A DNA stretch of 64,000 bases from JBBQZO01 sp038207625 (GTDB lineage: Bacteria > Pseudomonadota > Gammaproteobacteria > Burkholderiales > Burkholderiaceae_D): the NCBI GenBank assembly GCA_038207625.1, contig JBBQZO010000030.1, positions 18,547 to 82,546 of the forward strand. Direction: 5' to 3'. Under the pieces are notes generated by a model. It did no database searches, was not told the DNA's origin, and saw only the letters and a list, made by a program, of their open reading frames with translations. Position 1 is the first letter of the stretch. Each line of letters opens with the position of its first letter. The translations under genes were made by a program, and so were the position numbers. Shown in pieces: positions 45,224 through 53,496 of the stretch.

Positions 45224-45277
45224 ATTTCATGAAATAGTTTATCAGTATTTTCATGAAAATTTCAATGAAAATTTCAT
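45224..45277 (-). promoter_or_regulatory. puuB promoter with three TTTCATGAAA-type palindromes
   Basis: Read on the minus strand, TTGAAA (45264-45259) and GATAAA (45242-45237) are 16 bases apart and make a plausible sigma-70 promoter. Palindromes are TTTCATGAAA (45224-45233), ATTTTCATGAAAAT (45246-45259, in the spacer) and AATGAAAATTTCATT (45263-45277). The cluster is strikingly AT-rich for this genome. The XRE-cupin protein encoded in the same group is the expected repressor. Confidence 0.75.
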
Positions 45278-45630
45278 TTGTCGCCAAAATCCGCGTGCAT
45301 GGGCTGCTGACCGCTGACCGCTGACCGCTGCCAACGCCGCGCATCGTGCGTCCGCGCGCAGTGGTGGCGCCACAGCGCGTCAACGCAAATGAAGGGCAGT
45401 TCGCCTGGGCTGCGCGCCCGCCGTCCGCCGGGCGCGCCATCGTGCGCGCGGTCATCGACGTCGCGACGCAGCCGGACTGCTTGTCGCATCAGCAATGCGG
45501 GCGCGCCATCGATGCGACGGTGCGGTAAATACTCGCGTGCGCCCGCTAGCTGCGTGGCGAGTTGGGTTATGCTGTCACCTTGGGCGCGCGCCGCCAGTGC
45601 GGCTGCTGCGCGCTCCAGCCACGGAGGACT
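45278..45630. other. Intergenic region between puuB and the Skp-like gene
   Basis: It contains a short tandem repeat GCTGACC x3 (45306-45326) and otherwise featureless high-GC sequence with the Skp-like gene's ribosome site GGAGGA at its right end. No further gene was recognised. Confidence 0.45.
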
Positions 45631-46152
45631 ATGTTGAAGATTGCATCTGGCGCGTATTCAAGATCGATTGCCCTGCTATCCCTGTGCGCGTGCGCCCTGG
45701 CGCAGGCGCAGGCGCCGCTGCAGGCATCGAAGGTGGCCACCGTCAGCACCGAACGTTTGCTGACCGAGTCGAAGCTGGCCAAGGCGGCCGATGCCAAGCT
45801 GGTGGCCGAATTCGGGCAGCGTGAAAAAGCCATCCAGGAGCGCACGCTGCGCATGCGCGCGCTGTCGGCAAAGTTTGCCGCCGAGGCGGGCAGCCTGAGC
45901 GAACTTGAGCGTAACAAGCGCGCGCACGAACTGATCGACATGGATACCGACATGCAGCGCCGGCAGCGCGAGTTTCGCGAGGATTTGAACCAGCGCCAGA
46001 ACGAGGAACGCGCCGGCATCGCGCAGAAAGCCTTCAAGATCATCGGCCAGATCGAGGAGCAGGAAAAAATCGACATCGTGCTGCAGAACGCGGTGTGGTC
46101 CAGCCCGCGTATCGACATCACCGACAAGGTACTCAAGCTGCTCGACCAGTAA
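45631..46152 (+). CDS. OmpH/Skp family periplasmic chaperone
   Basis: A 173-residue exported protein. ATG 45631 follows GGAGGA; the signal peptide is ALLSLCACALAQAQA. The mature part starts VATVSTERLLTES, the short strand typical of Skp, followed by a long charged coiled coil (about residues 60-150) and ends with NAVWSSPRIDITDKVLKLLDQ, the family's C-terminal strand. Skp trimers hold unfolded outer membrane proteins in the periplasm. It is not next to bamA and lpxD here, so it may be an additional paralogue. Confidence 0.88.
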   Translation: MLKIASGAYSRSIALLSLCACALAQAQAPLQASKVATVSTERLLTESKLAKAADAKLVAEFGQREKAIQERTLRMRALSAKFAAEAGSLSELERNKRAHELIDMDTDMQRRQREFREDLNQRQNEERAGIAQKAFKIIGQIEEQEKIDIVLQNAVWSSPRIDITDKVLKLLDQ

Positions 46153-46216
46153 CATCGATCATCATGCGGGCGGCGTCGGGCCGCCGCTCAACCGCCAAGC
46201 CACGCCAAGACGACCC

Positions 46217-47320
46217 ATGCCCACTCTCGACGCCCAACGCCATCGCGCCCAGCGCGCTTTTCTCGACAGCGGCGCCGCGCTGACGCTTGGACAGGCGCAT
46301 CACTGTCCACTCACGCCGGGCCAGCTGGCCGCGCTGACGAGCGATTCGGCGCATCTGGTGCGGCGCATCGATTCCGGTCTGACGGCGACCATCTACCAGT
46401 TGCGCGTGGACGGGCGCGACTATGCGCTCAAGCGTGCACGCGCGCAGTGCCTGGTGCAAAACGCCGACGGCCAAACATCGTTTCTCAACGAGCTGCAACG
46501 GCGCGCAGACATCGACCAGTTGGCGCGCCGGCATGGCCAGTTCGAACGCTTCGTGCCGACCATCTACGGCTCGCTGGCGCACGGGCTGATCGTCATGCCA
46601 TGGATCTCCGGCCAGAGCGTGGTGGACTGGGACGAACGGCGTTTGCGTCAGCTGTTCGACAGCGGCCGCGAGCTGCTCGAACATGGCTTGTTCGAGTGGG
46701 ACTACAGCCCGGGCAACCTGCTCGATGATGGCGCGACGTTGTGGCAGTACGACTACGGCTATATGTACCGCTTCGATCCGCTGTGCCAGTTCAACTCGGC
46801 CGGGCGGGGCGCCGACACGGCGCTGTTTCACCTGGCCGAACGCTTCGAGACGCGCAGCTTTTTCGGCTGGCTGCTCGGGCGCGAGCGCGAGCTTGGACAG
46901 GACGCCGCACTGGCCGCGTTCCGGCTGGAGAAGCAGGTGGCGCTAGAGTGCTACGAACGCCTGCGCGCGAACTTGAACGAGCGCGGTGCCACGCCCACCG
47001 TGCTGGCCTGGCTGGACGGCATCATGCACGCGTGGCGCGTGGCATTGCACGGCGATCTGGCGACGCTATACCTGAAGGAAGGCTGGCGTTCGCATGTGAT
47101 GGATCTGGACGACGACCTGCGCGGCCAGACCTGCACGCCCGGCACGCTGGCGCGCTGCGACTGGCTGCTCGCGACACTGGAGCACCATCTCGATGCGCTG
47201 CGTGCCTGCGACGCCCTGTTGCATAGCGACGTAGACTGCGACCAGGCCAGCCTGCTGTTGCGCTATCAAGGCTATCGCGCGCAGGCGCAGCGCTATCAAC
47301 TGGGCGGCCGCGCGGCATGA
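46217..47320 (+). CDS. Kinase-fold protein, LPS-kinase-like
   Basis: A 367-residue protein with signs of the protein-kinase-like fold. DYALKRARAQC suggests the ATP-binding lysine strand, and ETHER-like catalytic-loop features are seen in LFEWDYSPGNLL (Asp and Asn in the DxxxxN pattern) followed by LWQYDYGYMYRFDP in the place of the DFG segment. Such sequences occur in the WaaP/Kdo-kinase and RIO-like group. No signal peptide or membrane helix. It follows the Skp-like gene by 64 bases, which may suggest an envelope role. Substrate unknown. Confidence 0.6.
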   Translation: MPTLDAQRHRAQRAFLDSGAALTLGQAHHCPLTPGQLAALTSDSAHLVRRIDSGLTATIYQLRVDGRDYALKRARAQCLVQNADGQTSFLNELQRRADIDQLARRHGQFERFVPTIYGSLAHGLIVMPWISGQSVVDWDERRLRQLFDSGRELLEHGLFEWDYSPGNLLDDGATLWQYDYGYMYRFDPLCQFNSAGRGADTALFHLAERFETRSFFGWLLGRERELGQDAALAAFRLEKQVALECYERLRANLNERGATPTVLAWLDGIMHAWRVALHGDLATLYLKEGWRSHVMDLDDDLRGQTCTPGTLARCDWLLATLEHHLDALRACDALLHSDVDCDQASLLLRYQGYRAQAQRYQLGGRAA

Positions 47321-47454
47321 CGGGTTTGCGCGCCGCCGATGCTGGCGCTGGCAGCCCGGCCAGCGGGTCAGCACGGCGACACCGGCCAGCGCGGCAAGTC
47401 GGGGGCCGCGTCGTTGGCCGCCGTCGGCCATACTGATCAGCGATTGGCAGACCG

Positions 47455-48348
47455 ATGCGCACACTGTATTTGTCCCTGTTATGCGTGGCCGGCACCGTCG
47501 GCCTGCTCGGCGCCCTGACGGTTGGCGCGCCGCTAGCCGTTCTCAATGCACTCTCGCCCGGCGGCGCGACGCGCGTCAGCAGCGCCGTGCCATACGGGCC
47601 GGGGCCGCGTCGCCGGCTCGATGTCTACACGCCCGAGGGCGCCGGCCCTTTCCCGGTCGTGGTGTTTTTCTTCGGCGGTAACTGGGTCAGCGGCGCGCGC
47701 GAAGACTATGCCTTCGTCGGGCGGGCGCTGGCGGCGCGCGGCATGGTGGTCGTCATTCCCGACTATCGCCTGTATCCCGAGGTCAGCTATCCCGACTTTC
47801 TCGACGATGCGGCGGCGGCCGTCGCATGGAGCGCGCGCGAAGCGGCCCGCTACCGCGGCGACCCCGGCCGGCTGTTCGTGATGGGCCACAGCGCGGGCGC
47901 CTACAACGCGGCGATGCTGGCGCTGGACCGGCGCTGGCTGGAACGCCAGGGCTTGGCGCCCGCTGCGCTGCGTGGCTGGATCGGCCTGGCCGGGCCGTAC
48001 GATTTTCTGCCGGTCAAAAACAAAACGACCCGGCCGGTGTTTCATTTTCCGGACACGCCACGCGAGTCGCAACCGCTGATGCACGCGTCGGCCCAATCAC
48101 CGCCGGCGCTGCTGATCGCCGCGCGCAGCGACGCACTGGTCAACCCGACGCGCAACACCGGCGGCATGGCCAGCGCGTTGCGCGCGTATGGCGTGCCGGT
48201 GACGGAAACGTATTTCGACAAGGTCAATCACTTCACGCTGGTCGCCTCGCTGGCCGCGCCGCTGCAGGTTCTTGCCCCGACTGTCGACGCGGTGGCGCAG
48301 TTCGTCGCCAGCGACGGTGGCCGGCGCCCGTCGGCGCCGCCGCGCTAA
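47455..48348 (+). CDS. Alpha/beta hydrolase, carboxylesterase type
   Basis: A 297-residue esterase of the BD-FAE/lipase-like group. An N-terminal hydrophobic segment (residues 4-33) can anchor or export it. FFFGGNWVSGAREDY is the oxyanion loop (HGGxW of the family with Phe replacing His), VMGHSAGAYNAAMLAL the nucleophile elbow with Ser, LIAARSDALVNP the Asp region and FDKVNHFTLVA the His. Substrate is unknown. It follows the kinase-fold gene by 134 bases on the same strand. Confidence 0.87.
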   Translation: MRTLYLSLLCVAGTVGLLGALTVGAPLAVLNALSPGGATRVSSAVPYGPGPRRRLDVYTPEGAGPFPVVVFFFGGNWVSGAREDYAFVGRALAARGMVVVIPDYRLYPEVSYPDFLDDAAAAVAWSAREAARYRGDPGRLFVMGHSAGAYNAAMLALDRRWLERQGLAPAALRGWIGLAGPYDFLPVKNKTTRPVFHFPDTPRESQPLMHASAQSPPALLIAARSDALVNPTRNTGGMASALRAYGVPVTETYFDKVNHFTLVASLAAPLQVLAPTVDAVAQFVASDGGRRPSAPPR

Positions 48349-48663
48349 GTACCAGCGATGGGATCGACCGGGATGAGCAGGGATGAGCCGGATATGCGGG
48401 CCGGTCACCAATGGCGTGCCGCCATGTAGCGTATAGACGCTGGCGGGTCCATTTCGGCGCCGACGATGAGCTCACGGCGCCGTCGCCGCAGGCCATATTC
48501 GCTATTCTCGCTGACGCTGACGCTGACGCTGACGCTGACGCTGACGCTGACGCTGACGCGGCTGAGTGGTCGGCATCGGCGTTGCTCGGCGCGATGGCTC
48601 GCGTCAGACGCTGTCGCACTAGTTCATTGCGACGCCGTCTGAAGAGTGGGGCGGGCGTCCACG
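48349..48663. other. Intergenic gap with microsatellite, convergent to nrdJ
   Basis: The 315 bases between the esterase stop and the nrdJ stop contain the hexanucleotide array at 48510-48557 and no supportable gene. The plus-strand frame through the array would encode an Asp-Ala repeat, the minus-strand frame a Ser-Ala repeat; neither has a ribosome site. No intrinsic terminator is seen for either convergent gene. Confidence 0.5.
48510..48557. repeat. Hexanucleotide microsatellite (GCTGAC)8
   Basis: Eight perfect copies of GCTGAC in a row, followed by an interrupted partial copy. Hexamer arrays of this purity can change length by slippage. It lies 107 bases beyond the nrdJ stop. Confidence 0.95.
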
Positions 48664-51600
48664 CTAGCCGCAACTGCCGATCGCGCCGCAGGCGGTGCAG
48701 AAGTCGCAGCCGTCCTTTTTGATGACGGTGCTGTTGCCGCACTCGCGGCACAGTTTGCCGGCCAGCGTGGCGCCGCCGTGCGCCGGATGCGTCGGCTCGG
48801 CCATCACGACCCCCATCGCGTTGATCGGCAAGCCTTCGCTGGTGAGGATGCTCAGCATCGAATAGCGGTGGATCACCAGCTGTGCGATATACGCGACGGT
48901 GGACGGATAGCTGGCCTGCTTTTCACTGCCCGGCACGCGCGCCAGAAAGTCGCCGCGCGGTTCTGCGTAGTTGAGCAGCTTGCGCAGCTTCATGCCGATC
49001 CAGGCCGGGTCGATCACGCGCATGTCCAGGCTGAGCAATTTGCACAGGCCGTCGAGCGCGCGCGGGTGGCCGCCGGTCAGCCACATGCTGTACGGACGGC
49101 GGCTGCCGTCGGGCATTTGCAGCTCTTTGAGCATCAGCACGAACTCGTCGTCGGTGGACGGGTTGCGCACGTCGGTCACCCAGGCCAGCGTGCCGTCGGT
49201 GCCGGTCTTCGGTTCGTGCGCGGCGAACAGCGCGTTGAGCACCGGGCTCGGTTCGTCGGGCTTGATTTCGAGCGCGCCCAGTTGGCGGTAGCGCCATTCG
49301 ACCAGCTTGGCCAGCGCCGCCGTCGCGCTGGGCACCTGCACCAGTTCGCCGTTCGGCGGCATCGGCATCGCGAACGCGTCGCCCGAGGCGTGCGCCAGCA
49401 TCGAGAATTTCTTGGCCAGCCAGCCGCGGTCGTTGGCGCGCATGTCGGTCGACAGCGTCTTGGCGATCGCGTCCAGTCCGCGCGGCGGCTGGCCGCCCAG
49501 CACCCACACTTCGAACGGCACGCCGCCCTGGTCGGACACCACCACCGCGAAGTCGCCCTGCGGCGTGCTGATGGTTTCGCTGACCCAGGCCGAGGCGCCG
49601 GCCGGCAGACCGGGGCGCGACGGCCAGCGCAAGGACGCCAGCGGCGGCGACATCGTCACCTCGGTCAGCACCAGGCGCTTGTCCTGCTCGGACAGCGTCA
49701 TCGTTTGTGGTTTGCCGGGCGCATCCGGGGGCGTCGTCGGCACCGACAGCACGGCGCCCAGCACGCTGTTGGGACGGTAGGTGGTGATGCCCTTCAGACC
49801 CTGCTGCCACGCCTCCATGTACAGGTGCTTGAAGTCCTTGTACGGATAATCTTCCGGCACGTTGACGGTCTTCGAAATGGCCGCGTCCACGTAGGGCGCG
49901 ACGGCGGCCACCATCAGCATATGGTCGAGCGCGGAAATCTCCAGCGCCGACACGAAGCATTCGGGCAGCTTGTTGGTGTCGTGCCCCAGCGCGCGGTACA
50001 GGCGATAGGCGTGGTCTTCCACCGTGTAGGATTTCTTGCTGCCGTCGGGCATGCGCTTCATGCGGTTGTAGAACCACGAAAAGGCCGGCTCGATACCGTT
50101 CGACGCGTTGTCAGCGAAGGCCAGCGAAATGGTGCCGGTGGGGGCGATCGAGGTCAGGTGCGAATTGCGGATGCCGTGCGCGCGGATCTGCTCTTTGAGT
50201 GCCTCGGGCAGGCGCGCGGCGAAGCCGCCGGCCAGGTAGCGTTCGGCGTCGAGCAGCGGAAAAGCGCCCCGTTCGCGCGCCAGTTCGACCGAGCCGCTGT
50301 AGGCGGCGTCGCGCATCGCGCAGGCGATCCGCACGGCCAGCTCGCGTCCCGGTTCGGAATCGTAGCGCACGCCCAGCATGATCAAGGCGTCGCCCAGGCC
50401 CGTGAAACCCAGTCCAAGGCGGCGCTTCGCTGCGGCTTCGCGCGCCTGCTCGGGCAGCGGCCAGTTGGTTTCGGTCAGCACGTTGTCGAGCATGCGCACG
50501 GCCACCTTGGTGACCTGCTCCATCAGCGCAAAGTCGAAAGCGGCGGCGCCGGAAAACGGCGCGCTGACGTAGGCGGTCAGATTCAGGCTGCCCAGGCAGC
50601 AGCAGCCGTAGTCCGGCAGCGGCTGTTCACCACAATTGTGCACGACCAGGCCGTTGGCGTCGAACGCGTTGATGCCCGGGATTTGCACGTCGAACACCGC
50701 GTCGGCGGGCGCGCCGTCGATGCTTTGCACCTGCGCGGTAAAGCGCTCGCGGTTCAGCGCGCGCTGGTAGCCCGCCAGCGCGGCCTGCAGCGCGCCATTC
50801 TTGTCGGTGTCGGCAAAACCGATGCGCTGCGCAAACAGCGGCAGATTATCGCCCGCGATGCACAACTCGTAGAGCGCCTGGCTCAGGTAGGGCGCGCTGC
50901 CGCCTTTGCCATCTGGCATCAGCTTGAACACGGGTTGCGGGCCATGCCCTCCGTTATAGATGGTCGATGCGATGCCCAGGCGCAGCAGCATGCGCTGGAT
51001 GCGCTGCAAGGTGGATTTGTTGACCTGGGTCAGGCGCACGCTGACGCCTTTGTGTTGGCTGCCCTGCACGGAGCCGTCCGCGTCGAACATGCCGCGCAGG
51101 AAGCCGACGTGGAATGCCGACGAGGTGGCCTCGAACGCGTCGCTCATCGTCTTGGCGCCCGGACGCATGCCCAATTCGTGGGCCAGATCGCGCAGGCTGC
51201 TGCTTTTCATGCGGTATTCCTGGCGACCTTCGATGGCAAAGAATCCCCTATGGTCGGCGCGCGTTTTCAGTTCCCGCATGGCCAGCTCGGCGGCGTTGAT
51301 GATGCCGTTGTCGAGCCCCTGCGGCGCACCGTTGGCGCTGGCCGCCTTCGCCTTGGGCCACACGCTCAGTACGGCCGCTTCGGCCTTGAGCGTGCCGTCG
51401 CCAAGCAGCAGGCCGAGCAAGTATCCCTGGGCTTCCGAGTATTGCCCGTCCCAGCCCTGCAAAGCGCGATGGTTGTGCAAGGCGATCTGGTCGCCCACCG
51501 CCAGTTCGCCGGCGGCGACCCATTCAAATTCCTGCCGGTAGCGCGTGCTCGACGCGATGCGGCGCACCAGATGGTCGGGCGTCAGTCTCAGCTCGCCGCC

Positions 51601-52653
51601 TTCGCGGGTGCGCAACGTCAGTAGCGGCTTGACGCCGGTGCTGAAAAACCCTTGTGGGCCGGATGCATATTCCTGACCGTTGACGATGGCGATAAAAGGC
51701 TGACCGATCAAGTGCTGCACCTGGCGCGGGCCGGCGCTGGTGGTGATCCAGGTGTCGGCCGTCACGCACGGGTTGGTCGCCTCGATCTGCTCGCAGTAGG
51801 CCAGGTTGTTTTCCAGGTTGATGCGGTCCAGGTACAGCACGCCCGGCTCGGCTGCTGCGTAGGTGCTCTTCATGATCATGTCCCACACGTCGCCGGCGGC
51901 GACGCTGCGGTAGACCCAGTTGCCATCCGCGCGCAGGTAGGCGCCGGCCGCTTTCAGTTCGGCGTTCGGCTCGGCCTTGTGCACCAGTTCGAACGGCTCG
52001 CCCGCCTCGACGGCGCGCATGAAGGCGTCGCAGACACCGACCGAGATGTTGAAGTTGTTGAGCTGGCCGCGCTCCTGCTTGACGGTGATGAAGTCGAGGA
52101 TGTCGGGATGGCTGACGTTGAGCACGGCCATCTGCGCACCGCGCCGCGCGCCGGCCGATTCGACCGTCTCGCACGAGCGGTCGAACACTTTCATGTACGA
52201 GATCGGGCCGGAGGCGCTGCTGCCGGTGCCTTTGACGCGCGCCCCTTTCGGGCGGATCGCGGAAAAATTGTAGCCCACGCCGCCGCCGCGGCGCATCGTC
52301 TCGGCGGCCTGCGCCAGCGCCGTGTAGATGCCCGGCTTGCCGTCCACGCTGTCGGTGATCGAGTCGCCCACCGGCTGCACGAAGCAGTTGATCAAGGTCG
52401 TTTGCAGGCCCGTGCCGGCCGCGCTGGCGACCCGCCCGGCCGGGATGAAGCCGTGCTGCATGGCCCACAGGAAGGAATCAAAGCGCGCCTTGCGCTGCTT
52501 GGCCGGCTCGAGCTGGGCCAGCGCCTTGGCCACGCGCGCTTGCACCTGCTCGGCGCTGGTTTCGTCGCCCTTGGCGTATTTCTCGATCAGTACTTCGGTG
52601 GAAATGTCTTGCGGGCTTGCCAGCAAGATGGCGGCGCTGTCCAGATTGTGCAT
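48664..52653 (-). CDS. nrdJ: Adenosylcobalamin-dependent (class II) ribonucleotide reductase, interrupted by an intein
   Basis: A 1329-residue precursor; without its intein (residues 296-673) it is 951 residues. Class II reductases make deoxyribonucleotides with a B12-derived radical. The start MHNLDSAAILLASPQ follows GAGGA; a longer frame to 52731 is not needed. Redox cysteines are expected at C90 (LINCFVQP) and C685 (in YGCCCLGSLNL), and the radical-bearing Cys at C674 in the N-P/C-G-E loop. Two TSCPD repeats occupy the C-terminal half and a Cys-rich tail (CRECGNS and CDFCTACG) ends the protein, a likely electron-relay or zinc element. An upstream GC-rich stem may affect its mRNA. Confidence 0.97.
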   Translation of the reverse strand: MHNLDSAAILLASPQDISTEVLIEKYAKGDETSAEQVQARVAKALAQLEPAKQRKARFDSFLWAMQHGFIPAGRVASAAGTGLQTTLINCFVQPVGDSITDSVDGKPGIYTALAQAAETMRRGGGVGYNFSAIRPKGARVKGTGSSASGPISYMKVFDRSCETVESAGARRGAQMAVLNVSHPDILDFITVKQERGQLNNFNISVGVCDAFMRAVEAGEPFELVHKAEPNAELKAAGAYLRADGNWVYRSVAAGDVWDMIMKSTYAAAEPGVLYLDRINLENNLAYCEQIEATNPCVTADTWITTSAGPRQVQHLIGQPFIAIVNGQEYASGPQGFFSTGVKPLLTLRTREGGELRLTPDHLVRRIASSTRYRQEFEWVAAGELAVGDQIALHNHRALQGWDGQYSEAQGYLLGLLLGDGTLKAEAAVLSVWPKAKAASANGAPQGLDNGIINAAELAMRELKTRADHRGFFAIEGRQEYRMKSSSLRDLAHELGMRPGAKTMSDAFEATSSAFHVGFLRGMFDADGSVQGSQHKGVSVRLTQVNKSTLQRIQRMLLRLGIASTIYNGGHGPQPVFKLMPDGKGGSAPYLSQALYELCIAGDNLPLFAQRIGFADTDKNGALQAALAGYQRALNRERFTAQVQSIDGAPADAVFDVQIPGINAFDANGLVVHNCGEQPLPDYGCCCLGSLNLTAYVSAPFSGAAAFDFALMEQVTKVAVRMLDNVLTETNWPLPEQAREAAAKRRLGLGFTGLGDALIMLGVRYDSEPGRELAVRIACAMRDAAYSGSVELARERGAFPLLDAERYLAGGFAARLPEALKEQIRAHGIRNSHLTSIAPTGTISLAFADNASNGIEPAFSWFYNRMKRMPDGSKKSYTVEDHAYRLYRALGHDTNKLPECFVSALEISALDHMLMVAAVAPYVDAAISKTVNVPEDYPYKDFKHLYMEAWQQGLKGITTYRPNSVLGAVLSVPTTPPDAPGKPQTMTLSEQDKRLVLTEVTMSPPLASLRWPSRPGLPAGASAWVSETISTPQGDFAVVVSDQGGVPFEVWVLGGQPPRGLDAIAKTLSTDMRANDRGWLAKKFSMLAHASGDAFAMPMPPNGELVQVPSATAALAKLVEWRYRQLGALEIKPDEPSPVLNALFAAHEPKTGTDGTLAWVTDVRNPSTDDEFVLMLKELQMPDGSRRPYSMWLTGGHPRALDGLCKLLSLDMRVIDPAWIGMKLRKLLNYAEPRGDFLARVPGSEKQASYPSTVAYIAQLVIHRYSMLSILTSEGLPINAMGVVMAEPTHPAHGGATLAGKLCRECGNSTVIKKDGCDFCTACGAIGSCG
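50635..51768 (-). mobile_element. Intein with LAGLIDADG homing endonuclease, in nrdJ
   Basis: A 378-residue in-frame insertion. It starts with Cys (CVTADTWITT, residue 296 of the precursor) after the extein ATNP and ends VVHN (N673) before extein CGEQPLPDYG. Splicing block B is at residues 358-361 (TPDH), block F at VFDVQIPGINAFDANG, block G at VVHN with the penultimate His. The endonuclease motifs are LLGLLLGDG (412-420) and FLRGMFDADGS (518-528), both with the catalytic Asp, so the homing enzyme may still work. The +1 residue of the C-extein is the catalytic cysteine of the host enzyme. Both ends fit canonical cis-splicing. Confidence 0.96.
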
Positions 52654-52674
52654 ACGGGTGTCCTCGAAATCGGC

Positions 52675-52742
52675 GCCGGCGGGGCCCACGCGACTCGCGC
52701 GTGCCGGGTCCCCGCCGGCGGGCATGCTCAAAAAAAATGCCC
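52675..52742 (-). promoter_or_regulatory. Stable stem-loops in the nrdJ leader
   Basis: GCCGGCGGGG (52675-52684) and CCCCGCCGGC (52710-52719) are perfect 10-bp arms around an inner CACGCG/CGCGTG stem. Directly beside it GGGCAT (52720-52725) and ATGCCC (52737-52742) enclose an A-run (a T-run on the minus strand, U-run in the mRNA). They lie 22-90 bases before the nrdJ start in its presumed leader. Regulation by B12 would be logical for this enzyme, but I do not recognise a cobalamin riboswitch box. Confidence 0.5.
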
Positions 52743-52908
52743 GTTGTCGCCAACCGTAGTCAGCAGCAACGAGCCAAGTCCTTCATCATCATTTCTGCTG
52801 TACAGCGACATGGGGTGTTCTGTGAGCGGAAATAAAAACCGGTGAACCCATAGTACTTGAGCAGGCGCAAAGTGCGACTTGATGGGCATCAAGTTTTCAA
52901 GCAAGGCC

Positions 52909-53496
52909 TCATGGTGCGCGCAATCCGTCGATATAGTTGTCCGCCGCCACGGCCGGGCTGACGTCGTTGCCCAGCCCCCGTCCGAGCAGCATCGCCCCTT
53001 GCAGCACGGCCAGCAAGGTCGTGGCGTGTTCGGCCGGCGTCAGGCGCGCCGTCAGCGTCGCGTCGCGCTGGCCTTGCGCGATGCTGCGCGCCAGCCAGTC
53101 CAGATTCATCTGGAAGAACGCGCCGACCTCCAGGCACACGTCGGGCGCCAGCGATTCGGCCTCGGCGCCCAGGATGCCGCACACGCACAGGCGCCGATCG
53201 CGCCGGTAGGTGTGGGCAAACAGCGCCGCGTAGGCCGACAGCCGGGCCGGCGCATCGGCGTGGGCCGCGTCCAGCGCTGCCAGCGCGGCGCCGAAGCGGT
53301 GCGCGTAGCGCTGCACGACAATGCGCACCAGCTCGGACTTGGTGGCGAAATGGTGGTGGATGCTGGGCTTCTTGATGCCGATCGCGCGCGCGATGTCGTC
53401 ATAGGAAAAGCCGTTGTAGCCGTGCAGGGCGATCAGCGCCTCGGCCGCATCGACCACCCGGCTGGCGGCCGGCGTGATGTCGCTGAACTGTCTCAT
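52909..53496 (-). CDS. TetR family transcriptional regulator
   Basis: A 195-residue TetR protein. The helix-turn-helix is YNGFSYDDIARAIGIKKPSIHHHF (residues about 28-51), followed by KSELVRIVVQRYA. The C-terminal part is a helical ligand domain. Its start overlaps the stop of the bicupin gene (ATGA), so both are translated from one mRNA. The palindrome upstream of the bicupin gene (54185-54204) has the sequence type bound by this TetR group, so autoregulation is likely. Confidence 0.92.
   Translation of the reverse strand: MRQFSDITPAASRVVDAAEALIALHGYNGFSYDDIARAIGIKKPSIHHHFATKSELVRIVVQRYAHRFGAALAALDAAHADAPARLSAYAALFAHTYRRDRRLCVCGILGAEAESLAPDVCLEVGAFFQMNLDWLARSIAQGQRDATLTARLTPAEHATTLLAVLQGAMLLGRGLGNDVSPAVAADNYIDGLRAP

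Noticed and set aside
45306..45326. Short tandem repeat GCTGACC x3 as a regulatory array
   Set aside because: Three copies of a 7-mer in high-GC DNA are too few to claim more than chance.
48411..48722. Frame encoding an Asp-Ala repeat over the GCTGAC array
   Set aside because: The repeat is a direct translation of the microsatellite; there is no ribosome site and the frame runs into nrdJ antisense.
48646..51624. 992-codon plus-strand frame opposite nrdJ
   Set aside because: It is antisense to a certain gene, runs through the intein as well as the extein, and is rich in Arg, His, Gln and Val as expected for a high-GC shadow.
52675..52742. Cobalamin riboswitch in the nrdJ leader
   Set aside because: The stems are real but I cannot find the conserved B12-box sequence, so only a generic leader structure is reported.
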